From positions 1 through 54,590 of the forward strand of contig JAJPKJ010000059.1 of NCBI GenBank assembly GCA_021323755.1: a DNA stretch of 54,590 bases. The letters run 5' to 3'. The translations under genes were made by a program, and so were the position numbers. Positions within the stretch are counted from its first letter, which is position 1, and each line of letters begins with the position of its first letter. Positions 27,525-37,830 of the stretch are shown here, in pieces. The DNA is from Chitinophagales bacterium (GTDB lineage Bacteria > Bacteroidota > Bacteroidia > Chitinophagales > Chitinophagaceae). Below the pieces are notes generated by a model that was not told the origin of the DNA, searched no databases, and saw only the letters and a list, made by a program, of their open reading frames with translations.

Positions 27525-30500
27525 TTAGCTGAAAAGATACTCTACATCTTCTTTTGAAAGGCTCTTAACAAAACCATCATCATCGGCAATAAGGTCTTTA
27601 GCCAGTGTCCTCTTCCTTTCCTGGAGTTCGATGATCTTATCTTCGATGGTGTCTTTACAGATCATGCGGTACGCAAAAATATTTTTTGTCTGACCGATAC
27701 GATGCGTCCGGTCAATAGCTTGTTGTTCCACTGCAGGGTTCCACCAGGGATCTACAATATACACGTAATCGGCTGCCGTTAAATTTAATCCAACTCCGCC
27801 GGCTTTAAGTGAAATAAGGAATACCCGGCAACTGTCGTCATTTTGAAAACTTTGAATGGCCCGTTCTCTTTCTGTTGCGGGAGTGCTACCGTCGAAATAT
27901 TCAAATTTTACATCTAATTCTTTCAGTTTATTTTTTATTAGCGCCAGCATGCCGAGAAACTGCGAAAATATCAATGCTTTATGGTCGCCGATGTTTTCTG
28001 TTATCTCGCGCGTCAGTTCATCCAATTTTATGGAGTGATTGGGATATTTTTCATCCTCATTAAGAATCGCCGGAGAATCACATATCTGCCGCAATTTCAT
28101 CAACCCCTGCAAAATGGTCAATTGCGATTTTTGAATTCCCTGCGATTCTATGGTGCCTAAGATCTTATCGCGATAATCATTCCGGTAAGCATCATAGATC
28201 TTTCTTTGCTCATCTTCCATTTCACAATATAAAATCGTTTCCGTCTTGTCCGGAAGATCTTTTGCAACCTGTTCTTTTGTTCTCCTCAGAATAAAGGGGA
28301 ATAATAATTTCCGCAGGTGTTCCTTTCTGTCCTTTTCTCCAAATTTATCGATCGGCATGGCAAATTCCTGTCTGAAAAATTCAACACTGCCAAGCATCCC
28401 CGGGTTCAAAAAATTCATTTGCGCAAATATGTCGAACGTATTATTCTGAAGTGGAGTACCGCTCATGCATAACCGATGTTTTGTATTAAGCAGACATGCT
28501 GCGCGCGTTACTTTACTCGCCGGGTTTTTTATTGCCTGCGATTCATCGAGTACCGTATAATCAAAGGCAACTTCCATCAATAATTTTATGTCGCTGCGCA
28601 ATGTACCGTAGGTAGTGATAATAATATTATGCTTCGAAAATTCTTCCTTATTATGCGATCGGTCGCCGCCATGATGAATAAGATAGGTAAGAGTGGGCGT
28701 GAATTTCTTTATTTCATTCTCCCAGTTGAACATCAATGTCGTGGGGCATACGACCAATGCATTCAATTTTTCATGATGATCTTTGTAATGCTGAAGAAAA
28801 GAAAGTGCCTGCACCGTTTTCCCCAAACCCATATCATCGGCAAGAATTCCACCCCAATTCACTTCGTGCAAATAATTCAACCAATGCAGACCATGCACCT
28901 GGTAAGGGCGCAGGATATGATCAAGGTTTGCCGGTGTCTCAATTTCTTTGATCCGGTTGAAAGATCGCAGTTGCTCATATTTTTCTTCGAGGCGGATGAT
29001 CAGTTCTTCTTCATTGCGATTATCATACAATTCATCAATCACACTGACATGATATTTTGATAAGCGCAGCTGGTTGCTTTTCCCTTCCCCAATGCTGAAT
29101 AATAAGGAATATTTCTTTATCCACTCTTCGGGTAACACACCTAAGGTACCGTCGTTGAGTGGCACAAACTGCTGGCGATTGGCCAGTGCTTTTTTTACAT
29201 CGTTGATGGTCACTTTCTGATCGCCAAAAACAATATCAACGCGCGCGTCAAACCAATCGGTGTTTCCGCTAATGTGAATTTTGGTATGCGGTCTTGCCGT
29301 ATTGAAACGGAAATTTTTTAATGCTTCATAACCATAGACCGGGACCTTCATTTCCTGCATCGCATCTACAAAAAGAAAAAACCAGTTGTTCTTCAGCACA
29401 TCACTCCCTTTCAGGGCAAGATTTTGAGAATTTTCTGCACGAATAAATTGTGAGTGCAGCAGCTCCAGCTCTTTTATAAATGCAGTTTCCTTTTCCCTGT
29501 TGCGACGAACAATTATCACTTTATCATTATCGGGAATGATCACTTCATCTTTGCCGCCCGGTTTTGTTTCAAATCCTTTGTAAGAAAATAACGGCTGAAA
29601 AACAAGATAGTCTCCTTTTTCCTGCAGCAATAATCTTTTTTCGGGTTCTCCCTCTTTTATTTCTGCTATCAATCCATTATCAAACTCCACATTATACTCC
29701 TTGATAAGGGGAAGAATAAAACTCACCAATTGTTGCGGCCAATCTGCTTTGTCAATCATCAGCCGCCCCTTGGAGGCAAATTTTTCTATGATACTGATGT
29801 CATCCGGCTTTTGCCAGATATAAAAATTGTTATAATAAAAGAATAGCAACGAAGTATTGCATTCGTTGGCTGCAATATCGACCGGCTGCCCGTTTATTTT
29901 TGTGTAGCATGCAACTTCAACATTATTTTTTTGCATGCTGATCTTAAAATAGGGTTTTATTGAATCGCTGGAAATGCCGATCTGCCGGAGGTTTGAAGTA
30001 ATAAATGGCTTATGGTTATTGAGATAAAATACAAATGGATTGGCGTTGGTTTCAGTAAATAGTTTCTGTAGCTTGGGATGAAGATATTCAACGATCAGCG
30101 ATTTTGTTTCCTCCGGTAGTTCATCATCATGCTGTTGAATGATATTTTCCCAGATGCCGCTGAATGGCGAATTACGATTCAAATACCTGTTTATTTCCGA
30201 CTCCTGGATCTTGCGCAGGAACGGCACGAGTTGTTTTTCTGTTTCATTAAAAGAACCAACATCAACAAATTTGCTGATGTCTACCTTTTCAACATTCCCA
30301 ACGAAAGCACTCTGATCCTCATTTGTTTCTCCGGCGATCAGATCCAGTATAAATCCGGGATAGCTATTATGATTGAAATTAAAAACAACACCCAGCCTCT
30401 TTGCCGAACCGATAATTACCTCTTCTTCAGGCAATGAAACATCGGTTTGCAGGTCGACGGAAACAGGTTTTTGTTTTTCGGTATTAATTGGGGCAAGACG

Positions 30501-31283
30501 CATGATGGATGAGTCCAGCACACGCAAAAAAGGTTTTCCCTCCTTATACGTGAATTCAAATTTCCCTTTCAGGTTATCATTCAATGAATAACCATAAGCC
30601 TCGAGCAATTTATTTTTTTCTTTATCCCAGTTGCGAATGATATCGAAATAATGTGCCCCGTGGCTATTCAACAACTGCAAAAAAACGATCACTTTCGGCA
30701 AGCATAAGGGGTAATCTTTATCTTCATAGTCGCAGCTTGTATCAAAATTTCTTTCCTCATTTTTTCTTATCGCCACGTGATAGGATTTTCCGTCAATATC
30801 AACCGTAGCCTTTACGATTTCATCTTTTGCAGAATCAATATTTGCACGCTGCGTCCTCAAATATTTTTCAGCCTCAATAATTGTTTCCGGAGAGCAAAGC
30901 AATCGTAATGTTTTCAGATCAATGAATTTCATCCGCACAATGGTATGCTCCTGATCGTAAACAATATCTTCCGATTTCAACATATTCCTGTCAAGCAATT
31001 CCTGTAACTGGATAAGGGCGGCAGCTTCATGCCGGCAAATATCTCCAAGATTATAGGGGCAGCTGCATCGTACAGAAATGGTCTTTGCATCCCTGAATTT
31101 CTGAACGTAAACTTTATAATAAGTTGAGTAGCTATCGTCCTTAACCCGGAAAGTAACCGATGAAAACAATTCATCGTAATTGATCAGTTCAACATAATTG
31201 ATGGCATGAATTTTTTTTCCGCGACGAATTACCTCGTCCGTTCCATTTGTATACACATATTTAATTAGGTGCGGTAAGGCCAT
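27525..31283 (-). CDS. SWIM zinc finger plus SNF2-type helicase
   Basis: 1252 residues, cytoplasmic. The SWIM finger CSCPYNLGDICRH has Cys73, Cys75, Cys83 and His85. The centre (about 90-770) carries bacterial SNF2-associated sequence. The SNF2 core starts near 795 with Walker A DDMGLGKT (Lys822), Walker B DESQ, SGTPLQNN, and ends with the arginine-finger region RTHRIGQTKNIF (motif VI). Such proteins are ATP-driven DNA translocases thought to remodel protein-DNA complexes or help transcription; the substrate here is not known. The C-terminus (SKEDVEYLFS) is the usual family tail. Confidence 0.92.
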   Translation of the reverse strand: MALPHLIKYVYTNGTDEVIRRGKKIHAINYVELINYDELFSSVTFRVKDDSYSTYYKVYVQKFRDAKTISVRCSCPYNLGDICRHEAAALIQLQELLDRNMLKSEDIVYDQEHTIVRMKFIDLKTLRLLCSPETIIEAEKYLRTQRANIDSAKDEIVKATVDIDGKSYHVAIRKNEERNFDTSCDYEDKDYPLCLPKVIVFLQLLNSHGAHYFDIIRNWDKEKNKLLEAYGYSLNDNLKGKFEFTYKEGKPFLRVLDSSIMRLAPINTEKQKPVSVDLQTDVSLPEEEVIIGSAKRLGVVFNFNHNSYPGFILDLIAGETNEDQSAFVGNVEKVDISKFVDVGSFNETEKQLVPFLRKIQESEINRYLNRNSPFSGIWENIIQQHDDELPEETKSLIVEYLHPKLQKLFTETNANPFVFYLNNHKPFITSNLRQIGISSDSIKPYFKISMQKNNVEVACYTKINGQPVDIAANECNTSLLFFYYNNFYIWQKPDDISIIEKFASKGRLMIDKADWPQQLVSFILPLIKEYNVEFDNGLIAEIKEGEPEKRLLLQEKGDYLVFQPLFSYKGFETKPGGKDEVIIPDNDKVIIVRRNREKETAFIKELELLHSQFIRAENSQNLALKGSDVLKNNWFFLFVDAMQEMKVPVYGYEALKNFRFNTARPHTKIHISGNTDWFDARVDIVFGDQKVTINDVKKALANRQQFVPLNDGTLGVLPEEWIKKYSLLFSIGEGKSNQLRLSKYHVSVIDELYDNRNEEELIIRLEEKYEQLRSFNRIKEIETPANLDHILRPYQVHGLHWLNYLHEVNWGGILADDMGLGKTVQALSFLQHYKDHHEKLNALVVCPTTLMFNWENEIKKFTPTLTYLIHHGGDRSHNKEEFSKHNIIITTYGTLRSDIKLLMEVAFDYTVLDESQAIKNPASKVTRAACLLNTKHRLCMSGTPLQNNTFDIFAQMNFLNPGMLGSVEFFRQEFAMPIDKFGEKDRKEHLRKLLFPFILRRTKEQVAKDLPDKTETILYCEMEDEQRKIYDAYRNDYRDKILGTIESQGIQKSQLTILQGLMKLRQICDSPAILNEDEKYPNHSIKLDELTREITENIGDHKALIFSQFLGMLALIKNKLKELDVKFEYFDGSTPATERERAIQSFQNDDSCRVFLISLKAGGVGLNLTAADYVYIVDPWWNPAVEQQAIDRTHRIGQTKNIFAYRMICKDTIEDKIIELQERKRTLAKDLIADDDGFVKSLSKEDVEYLFS

Positions 31284-31459
31284 TTTATGATTTTATGAGT
31301 TTGCCCGGTAACACTTTGTCATGAAAAAATTATTGTCTTGGCTCTGAAAAGGACAATCTGCAAAAGTAACGGAAAAAAAGTTGCGCAGAAAAGTTTTCGC
31401 AAAGTATTAATCGGATAATAACATAAAAATGAAAATAAATATTAATTCGCCAAGCTATT

Positions 31460-31489
31460 TTGGAATGGTTGTTGTCATCCATACTTTTG
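31460..31489 (+). promoter_or_regulatory. Promoter for the M28 peptidase gene (TTG-N19-TACTTTTG)
   Basis: TTG at 31460-31462, 19 bases, then TACTTTTG at 31482-31489, both fitting the Bacteroidetes -33/-7 consensus. It places transcription start near 31495 and so supports translation from ATG 31513 rather than from ATG 31429. Confidence 0.7.
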
Positions 31490-31512
31490 TGTGCATTAAT
31501 CACCGAATCTTT

Positions 31513-33168
31513 ATGACCTTCCGAGCATCGTTTGCCTTTATCATCTTAACTGGACTTATTCAAACATCATCGGCACAAAAATTAAAAAAAGCCGATAAGA
31601 TCATTCTTGCCAATTTAGAAACGCATATTCATTATCTCGCCGATGATAAATTGGAAGGAAGAAGAACAGGAATGCCCGGCGAAAAATTGGCCAGCGATTA
31701 TATCATCACAGAATTTGTAAAAGCCGGATTACAACCAGATGCGCAAAACAACAATTGGCTTCAGCCATTTGATGTATATGATGGAAAGCAGGTTGATTCA
31801 GCAACATTTTTTTCGATAAACGGAACTAAACTGAAATTAAACGAAGATTATTTTCCCCTGGCCTATAGTGCCATGACTACAGTTGAGGGTTCGCCCGCCA
31901 TTGCCTTACAGGAAAACGGGGTGCCCTGGTTCATTGATTTAAAAGAATTATTAGAAGAAAATCAAAACAATCCTCATTTTGATCTGGAAACGGTGATCCA
32001 TGAGAAGATAAATGATTGTGCAAAAAAAGGAGCTACCGCAATTATCCTTTATAATACTTCCGCAATAGAAGATAATATTTCATTCAATGCAAAAGATAAA
32101 TCAGCTACGGCGGCCATCCCGGTTCTGTATGTGAGTAAAGAAGCAAAGAAAAAATTTTTGAAAGACGAATCTGCCTCATTGGATTTAAAGATCCATGTGA
32201 GTGTGAGCGAAAAAAAACGGATAGGCCACAACGTTATAGGGTTAATTGACAATGGCGCAAGCAACACCGTGATCATCGGAGCACATTATGATCACCTGGG
32301 TTATGGTGAAGACGGGAATTCAATGTACCGGGGAAAAGAAAAACTTATTCATCACGGCGCAGATGATAATGCAAGCGGTACCGCTGCATTAATTGAACTG
32401 GCAAAATTGCTCAAACAATCAAAGCTCAAGAACAACAATTATCTTTTCATTGCCTTCTCCGGAGAAGAGTTGGGATTATTCGGCTCAAAATATTTTACAG
32501 AACATCCAACCTTTGATCTGTCTAAAACAAATTATATGATCAATATGGATATGGTTGGAAGATTGAACGACAGTTCGCGGACGCTCACCATCGGTGGCTA
32601 CGGCACTTCACCGGAATGGGGGGAATTATTCACGGACAATCATGACAAAAAATATTTCACGCTGAAATATGATTCCAGCGGAACCGGACCAAGTGATTAC
32701 ACTTCCTTTTACAGAAAAGATGTTCCGGTTTTGTTTTTCTTTACCGGTTTGCATAAAGATTACCATCGCCCCACAGACGAGGCAGATAAAATAAATTATA
32801 TCGGGGAGTTACAGGTTGTGAAATATATTTTCGCATTAATGGAAACACTAAACACCAAAGGCAAACTGGCATTTACCAAAACACGGGAAACACAAACCAC
32901 GACATCTGCGAGGTTTTCAGTGACATTGGGGATAATGCCCGACTATACCTTTAGCGGAACAGGCGTACGAATCGATGGAGTAAGTGATGGAAGACCCGCA
33001 CAAAAAGCAGGATTACAGACCGGTGACATTATTTTACGCTTGGGAGACTACCCGATTTCTTCCCTTGAAAATTACATGCAGGCCTTGTCGAAATTTAAAA
33101 AAGGCGATGCCACCAAAGTAAAATATAAACGTGGCAGCGACGAAGCGGAAGTCGATGTTCGGTTTTAA
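31513..33168 (+). CDS. M28 zinc aminopeptidase with PA insert and PDZ domain, exported
   Basis: 551 residues from ATG 31513. This start gives the signal peptide MTFRASFAFIILTG...TSSAQ and sits just after a consensus promoter; a frame opening at 31429 would include that promoter. Metal ligands of a co-catalytic M28 site are His258 (GAHYDH), Asp284 (GADDNASG), Glu318-Glu319 (SGEELG), Asp346 (NMDMVG) and His418 (DYHRPTDE). A protease-associated insert occupies about 120-230 and a PDZ domain about 465-550 (GRPAQKAGLQTGDII). It probably trims peptides in the periplasm. The next gene starts 29 bases downstream. Confidence 0.92.
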   Translation: MTFRASFAFIILTGLIQTSSAQKLKKADKIILANLETHIHYLADDKLEGRRTGMPGEKLASDYIITEFVKAGLQPDAQNNNWLQPFDVYDGKQVDSATFFSINGTKLKLNEDYFPLAYSAMTTVEGSPAIALQENGVPWFIDLKELLEENQNNPHFDLETVIHEKINDCAKKGATAIILYNTSAIEDNISFNAKDKSATAAIPVLYVSKEAKKKFLKDESASLDLKIHVSVSEKKRIGHNVIGLIDNGASNTVIIGAHYDHLGYGEDGNSMYRGKEKLIHHGADDNASGTAALIELAKLLKQSKLKNNNYLFIAFSGEELGLFGSKYFTEHPTFDLSKTNYMINMDMVGRLNDSSRTLTIGGYGTSPEWGELFTDNHDKKYFTLKYDSSGTGPSDYTSFYRKDVPVLFFFTGLHKDYHRPTDEADKINYIGELQVVKYIFALMETLNTKGKLAFTKTRETQTTTSARFSVTLGIMPDYTFSGTGVRIDGVSDGRPAQKAGLQTGDIILRLGDYPISSLENYMQALSKFKKGDATKVKYKRGSDEAEVDVRF

Positions 33169-33197
33169 AGCATAACTTTATTCTGCAAAAAATCATC

Positions 33198-33632
33198 ATG
33201 AAATTAAAACTCAATGTTGACGACCTTTCTGAAGATTTTTTTGAAGACGCCCGTCTCCTGGGCATTGTAGCACCCATAAAAAATTATCAGTTCTGCTGGC
33301 AACTCAACCGCTTGTTTCAATTTAATTTCCGCATCAATAATGATATTGAGATTCAACTCACCAAAAAACAACGTAAATATTTTTTTGGCGTGTATGAATA
33401 CCAGGAGCCGACAAGTTCACTTGTTCATTACTTGTACAACAATCAATTTGAAGGCGAATATTTATTGCCGGAATTCAGGCACCTGGATTTTTTATGGTTG
33501 CTGAAAGGAGATGTTGTCAATGATGAATCCCTGCATGAATTAATGAATTTGATCAAGACCATTAATTCGGTGCAATTGGTCACTGAACTTACCAATGAAA
33601 AAATTAAACACAAAACACATCTTGTTTTTTAA
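33198..33632 (+). CDS. IPExxxVDY-type protein of Bacteroidetes
   Basis: 144 residues, cytoplasmic, no catalytic motif. The central string [16 protein letters not shown] corresponds to the IPExxxVDY box that names the family, and the N-terminal [14 protein letters not shown] and [12 protein letters not shown] fit members I know. Members often sit near rnc or acp genes in other Bacteroidetes; here the neighbours are an M28 peptidase and a pterin dehydratase. Function unknown. Confidence 0.75.
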   Translation: MKLKLNVDDLSEDFFEDARLLGIVAPIKNYQFCWQLNRLFQFNFRINNDIEIQLTKKQRKYFFGVYEYQEPTSSLVHYLYNNQFEGEYLLPEFRHLDFLWLLKGDVVNDESLHELMNLIKTINSVQLVTELTNEKIKHKTHLVF

Positions 33633-33643
33633 AAAAGAAATTT

Positions 33644-33883
33644 ATGTGGAAAGAAGAAAACAATTCCCTGTACAGGAAGTTCGAGTTCAAAGATTTTTCG
33701 GAGGCCTTTGCTTTTATGGCAAGAGTAGCCCTTGAAGCCGAAAAGATGGATCATCATCCATTATGGACAAATGTCTACAACCGGGTAGAGATCTGGCTAT
33801 CCACGCACAGCGCCGGAGATATCGTAACTGAAAAAGATAAAAAATTGGCAGAAAAGATTGACAGCTTTGTCAAAGGTTCATAG
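33644..33883 (+). CDS. 4a-hydroxytetrahydrobiopterin dehydratase (PCD/DCoH family)
   Basis: 79 residues. The family signature is complete: His37, His38 and Pro39 in DHHPLW, the [10 protein letters not shown] strand, and His55; the 17-residue step from His38 to His55 is the same as in DCoH. The enzyme dehydrates 4a-hydroxy-pterin formed by aromatic amino acid hydroxylases; bacterial copies may act instead in pterin or molybdopterin metabolism. No phenylalanine hydroxylase is adjacent. It starts 11 bases after the IPExxxVDY gene and is convergent with rho. Confidence 0.9.
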   Translation: MWKEENNSLYRKFEFKDFSEAFAFMARVALEAEKMDHHPLWTNVYNRVEIWLSTHSAGDIVTEKDKKLAEKIDSFVKGS

Positions 33884-33928
33884 CTCAGGGATCATGGAAA
33901 GGTACGCATGATTAACGATGATCTTTAG

Positions 33929-35572
33929 TTAGCTATTCATGCTTGCTAAGAACTCTTCATTGCTTTTTGTTCCCCGCATACGTTTTAATAATTCATTCAT
34001 CGCCTCTTCGGTATTCATATCGGTGAGATAAACGCGCAGTAAATTCATTCTTTGCAAAACATCTCTTTCCAATAAAAGATCATCTCTGCGTGTAGACGAG
34101 GCCGTTAGGTCAATAGCAGGGAATATGCGTTTGTTCGAAAGGCGGCGATCCAATTGCAATTCCATATTGCCGGTTCCTTTGAATTCTTCAAAAATCACTT
34201 CATCCATTTTACTTCCGGTATCTATTAATGCAGTTGCCAGGATAGTTAAAGATCCGCCATGTTCAATTTTTCTTGCCGCACCAAAAAACTGTTTCGGCTT
34301 TTGCATGGCATTTGCTTCAACACCTCCGCTCAACACCTTACCAGATGCAGGCGCAACCGTATTGTGGGCGCGCGCCAATCTTGTAATTGAATCCAATAAG
34401 ATCACTACATCATGTCCGCACTCGACCAATCTTTTCGCTTTTTGCAAAGCAACTGTTGATACTTTAACATGCTTTTCAGCCGGCTCATCAAAAGTCGATG
34501 CGATCACTTCTGCCCTGACGCTGCGTTCCATATCCGTAACTTCTTCCGGACGTTCGTCAACCAACACGATCATTAAATAACATTCGGGATGGTTGGCTGC
34601 AATGGCATTGGCCACTGCTTTGAGCAGCATGGTCTTGCCCGTTTTTGGTTGCGCTACGATTAATCCGCGCTGACCTTTCCCAATGGGCGTGAAAAGATCC
34701 ATTATTCTTGTTGAATAATCTGAGGGACTTACAAAAAGATTGAGCTTTTCATAAGGAAATAAAGGGGTCAGGTAATCAAATGGCACCCGGTCTCTGACTT
34801 CTTCGGGGCTTTTATTATTAATAGATTCGACTTTTAATAATGCAAAATATTTTTCGCCTTCTTTTGGCGGCCGTACAGAACCATAAACCGTGTCGCCGGT
34901 CTTCAACCCAAACAATTTTATCTGGGAAGGAGATACATAAATATCATCAGGTGAAGACAAATAATTATAATCGCTGCTGCGTAAAAAACCATAGCCATCA
35001 GGCATCATTTCCAATACGCCTTCCCCCTGTATTATACCGTCGAATTCAATATTAAAATTATCGTTGCGGCGATGCGGGTAAACCTTGTTTGCCTGCGAAT
35101 CGCCATTGGAAGCACCAGCATCCTGGTTTTGTTCTGCTTCGGCTTGTTGTTGCTCTTTATCTTCTTCTGATTCTGAAACTTCATTTTCTCCGTTTTCTTC
35201 CGGAAAGGATAAACTACTGAGCTGCGGGGTCTCTTCCTCTTCTTCTCTTCTTTTTGGCTTCTTAATATTAAGTCTGTCGTCTTTTTTGCGGATATCTTTT
35301 TTAGGTTCGGGTTTCTTGTGTTCCGTATCGCCGCTTTCAACAATTGCTTCTTCGTTATTATTAGCAGTGGCTGTTTTGATAATGCGTTTGCGTTTTGATT
35401 TTCCGTCAGCAGCATCATCTTTTGTTTCGCTGGCTACAACGGCTTGTTTGTCGAGGATTTTGTAAACAAGATCTTTTTTGTCTAGTTTTTTGGCTCCTGA
35501 AATTTTTAATTGTTCTGCTATATCAAGCAGTTCTGGAACGAGCATGTCGTTCAATTGAATAATGTCGTACAT
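33929..35572 (-). CDS. rho: Transcription termination factor Rho with disordered insertion
   Basis: 547 residues. Rho-N helices (about 8-42) are followed by an Asp/Glu/Lys/Gln-rich segment (about 50-170) with EEEEE and [11 protein letters not shown] runs that looks disordered. The RNA-binding cold-shock-like domain (about 183-250, GYGFLRS) and ATPase core follow, with Walker A AQPKTGKT (307-314) and [11 protein letters not shown]. It is longer than E. coli Rho (419) because of the insertion, as is usual in Bacteroidetes, where the disordered part of Rho is reported to drive condensate formation. The hexamer terminates transcription. Divergent from asnS. Confidence 0.96.
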   Translation of the reverse strand: MYDIIQLNDMLVPELLDIAEQLKISGAKKLDKKDLVYKILDKQAVVASETKDDAADGKSKRKRIIKTATANNNEEAIVESGDTEHKKPEPKKDIRKKDDRLNIKKPKRREEEEETPQLSSLSFPEENGENEVSESEEDKEQQQAEAEQNQDAGASNGDSQANKVYPHRRNDNFNIEFDGIIQGEGVLEMMPDGYGFLRSSDYNYLSSPDDIYVSPSQIKLFGLKTGDTVYGSVRPPKEGEKYFALLKVESINNKSPEEVRDRVPFDYLTPLFPYEKLNLFVSPSDYSTRIMDLFTPIGKGQRGLIVAQPKTGKTMLLKAVANAIAANHPECYLMIVLVDERPEEVTDMERSVRAEVIASTFDEPAEKHVKVSTVALQKAKRLVECGHDVVILLDSITRLARAHNTVAPASGKVLSGGVEANAMQKPKQFFGAARKIEHGGSLTILATALIDTGSKMDEVIFEEFKGTGNMELQLDRRLSNKRIFPAIDLTASSTRRDDLLLERDVLQRMNLLRVYLTDMNTEEAMNELLKRMRGTKSNEEFLASMNS

Positions 35573-35899
35573 AAAAAACTTGTAGGTTGAACACTAATAA
35601 ACAGTTGGGCTGTTTTTGTTGAAAAAGGTTTTTGAAATGAATTTTGATTATGATGATCGGACTACTAAAACTGATGACTGTGAGCTTTGGATAAGGACAA
35701 TCAGCTTATTTCCGGTACAATGTTAACATAAAAACGTAAAACTTAAAAAAATATTTTATTACCATGCCCTTGAAAACATGGGCCGCAGCGGCAAAAAGCC
35801 GGAAAATACGCTTATTAAAATGGGGCATTGAGCTTCCAATATGCTGTTTATCTTTGCGCCACACTAAAACATTCCTATTTCTTAAATACAAAAAAGATT
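35573..35899 (+). other. rho-asnS intergenic region
   Basis: 327 bases between divergent genes. It holds the asnS promoter (35828-35856), a small hairpin AAACAG/CTGTTT (35600-35616) in the rho leader, and a short odd palindrome GCCGC-A-GCGGC at 35782-35792. No rho promoter matching TAnnTTTG is evident on the minus strand. No gene seen. Confidence 0.6.
35828..35856 (+). promoter_or_regulatory. Promoter for asnS (TTG-N18-TATCTTTG)
   Basis: TTG at 35828-35830 and TATCTTTG at 35849-35856, 18 bases apart. Transcription would begin near 35862, so any start codon before that is excluded. This supports ATG 35900 as the asnS start. Confidence 0.7.
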
Positions 35900-37336
35900 A
35901 TGTTCAATAAAAGAATAAAGATCAAAGAATTACTTGCAGCAGAACCGAAAAGCCAGGAGGCGACTGTAATGGGTTGGGTAAGGACTTTTCGCAATAATCA
36001 ATTCATCGCGCTCAATGATGGTTCAACCAATGAAAATTTACAGCTAGTGCTTGAATTGGGCAGGTATGATGATGATCTTTTAAAGCGCATCACCACCAGT
36101 GCTTCATTAAAAGTCACCGGAATTGTTGTGCCTTCATTGGGAAAAGGACAAAAAATAGAACTGAAGGCATCCACCATTGAAATTTTGGGTGATAGTGATG
36201 CAGAAAAATATCCGCTGCAACCTAAAAAACACAGTCTGGAATTTTTGAGAGAAATCGCTCATCTGCGATTTCGAACCAACACATTCGGCGCTGTTTTTCG
36301 CGTTCGTCACGCACTTGCATTTGCTGTTCATAAATTTTTTAACGACAAAGGTTTTGTGTACATGCATACGCCGGTAATCACCGCATCAGACGCAGAAGGC
36401 GCTGGCGAAATGTTTAAAGTGACCACATTACCATTTGAAAACACGCCCCGCAATGAGGATGGCATAGTAAATTTTAAAGAAGATTTTTTTGGCCGCGCCA
36501 CAAACCTAACGGTGAGCGGGCAGTTAGAAGGAGAGCTTGCAGCAACAGCATTCAGCGACATTTATACTTTCGGTCCTACTTTCCGTGCGGAAAATTCAAA
36601 TACACCCAGGCACCTTGCAGAGTTTTGGATGATCGAACCGGAAATGGCTTTTTATGACCTGGAAGATAATATGAATCTCGCAGAGGAATTCATCAAATAC
36701 ATTGTTCAATATGCGCTGGAAAATAATAAAGAGGATATTGAATTTTTATCACAACGCTTGGCCGACGAAGAAAAACAATTGCCGCAGGACAAACGCAGCG
36801 AATGGGGACTGATGGAAAAATTGCAGTTTGTGTTAACGAATGCATTTGAAAGAATTACCTACACAGAAGCCATTGAAATTTTGTTGCAGAGCAATCATTA
36901 TAAAAAGAAAAAATTTCAGTACGATGTGAGATGGGGAATTGATATGCAAAGTGAACACGAACGTTATTTGGTAGAAAAGCATTTTAAGAAGCCAGTCATT
37001 GTAACGGGTTATCCAAAAGACATTAAAGCGTTTTATATGCGCCAGAATGATGATGGAAAAACCGTAGCGGCAATGGATATTTTAGCGCCCGGAATCGGAG
37101 AAATTGTTGGAGGCTCGCAAAGAGAAGAGCGTCTAGATAAACTTGAACAACGAATGAAAGAAATGAATATCCCCATCAAGGAGATGTGGTGGTATTTAGA
37201 TACGCGCAGGTTTGGAACGGTGCCACATGCAGGGTTTGGATTGGGTTTTGAAAGAATGGTCCAGTTTGTAACCGGCATGAGCAATATTCGGGATGTAATT
37301 GCATTTCCGCGAACGCCAAAGAATGCTGAGTTTTGA
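35900..37336 (+). CDS. asnS: Asparaginyl-tRNA synthetase
   Basis: 478 residues from ATG 35900 ([12 protein letters not shown]); a longer frame from TTG 35828 is rejected because the promoter lies inside it. The N-terminal OB-fold anticodon-binding domain covers about 10-110 ([20 protein letters not shown]). The class II core has motif 2 [15 protein letters not shown] and motif 3 GFGLGFERM. Family-specific strings such as [18 protein letters not shown] mark it as AsnRS rather than AspRS. It charges tRNA-Asn in the cytoplasm. Downstream lies the decay zone. Confidence 0.96.
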   Translation: MFNKRIKIKELLAAEPKSQEATVMGWVRTFRNNQFIALNDGSTNENLQLVLELGRYDDDLLKRITTSASLKVTGIVVPSLGKGQKIELKASTIEILGDSDAEKYPLQPKKHSLEFLREIAHLRFRTNTFGAVFRVRHALAFAVHKFFNDKGFVYMHTPVITASDAEGAGEMFKVTTLPFENTPRNEDGIVNFKEDFFGRATNLTVSGQLEGELAATAFSDIYTFGPTFRAENSNTPRHLAEFWMIEPEMAFYDLEDNMNLAEEFIKYIVQYALENNKEDIEFLSQRLADEEKQLPQDKRSEWGLMEKLQFVLTNAFERITYTEAIEILLQSNHYKKKKFQYDVRWGIDMQSEHERYLVEKHFKKPVIVTGYPKDIKAFYMRQNDDGKTVAAMDILAPGIGEIVGGSQREERLDKLEQRMKEMNIPIKEMWWYLDTRRFGTVPHAGFGLGFERMVQFVTGMSNIRDVIAFPRTPKNAEF

Positions 37337-37387
37337 TATGATTTGTGGAATCTGTCATGGAGCGCATCTAAATCACAAACGATCCCG

Positions 37388-37495
37388 ATGGCAGAAATAA
37401 ATATTCCGCAGCAAAAGTCAAATATAGGGGCGAGGAGAAGCAAAAAATTATCCACAAGAGTGGAGACTATATACGTGTTAGACCACGACCAGTAA
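37388..37495 (+). pseudogene. exbD-like 5' remnant (35 codons)
   Basis: The open frame starts MAEINIPQQKSNIGARRSKK and goes on LSTRVET, then loses the family pattern and stops at TAA 37493-37495. Cytoplasmic N-termini of Bacteroidetes ExbD proteins typically read MAEIN..., with a basic stretch and STRVD, just before TPMVDLGFLL. Here similarity ends exactly at that point, so the membrane span and periplasmic domain are gone. It probably marks a deletion or insertion joint near 37465. No exbB or tonB is nearby. The match is by eye and short. Confidence 0.45.
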
Positions 37496-37499
37496 AAAA

Positions 37500-37730
37500 T
37501 TATAAAATATTAAAATTCTTTAAAAGAAACCAGATACTGAATATAGTAATCGCTATTCCAAAAACTCTCCATAATAGCATAGTAGATTTATCGTATGATT
37601 GGTCCGCGGGCAAAGGGATGAGCGGGCTATCTGATCGTCTTCGAACAAACCTGTTACTTAGTATAAGCGTCGGTTTAATTATTATAGAAATACCCATAAT
37701 TAATAAAAAAATTAATCTTACTAATTGCAT
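37500..37730 (-). CDS. Small two-span membrane protein, orphan
   Basis: 76 residues. A hydrophobic N-terminal span (VRLIFLLIMGISIIIKPTLI), a polar, Arg-rich loop (NRFVRRRSDSPLIPLPADQS) and a second span (LLWRVFGIAITIFSIWFLL) are seen. The pattern is that of a real small membrane protein. It lies in DNA more AT-rich than its neighbours, between two broken genes, which suggests it arrived with foreign DNA. No family recognised. Confidence 0.5.
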   Translation of the reverse strand: MQLVRLIFLLIMGISIIIKPTLILSNRFVRRRSDSPLIPLPADQSYDKSTMLLWRVFGIAITIFSIWFLLKNFNIL

Positions 37731-37830
37731 AAACTTTTTTTGCTTCTATATTCTCTTATTAGGGATTAGGATTATCCTTTACAGATGCTTTCATTATACT
37801 AATATAATAAAAATGCAGCGTGGAGCAGCC

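Noticed and set aside
34125-34580. 151-codon frame opposite rho
   Set aside because: It is antisense to the Rho ATPase core.
35782-35792. GCCGC-A-GCGGC palindrome as a terminator for rho or asnS
   Set aside because: There is no T-run on either side and it lies in the divergent promoter region.
35828-35899. N-terminal extension of asnS from TTG 35828
   Set aside because: The extension contains the -33 and -7 promoter elements and adds 24 residues with no match to AsnRS N-termini.
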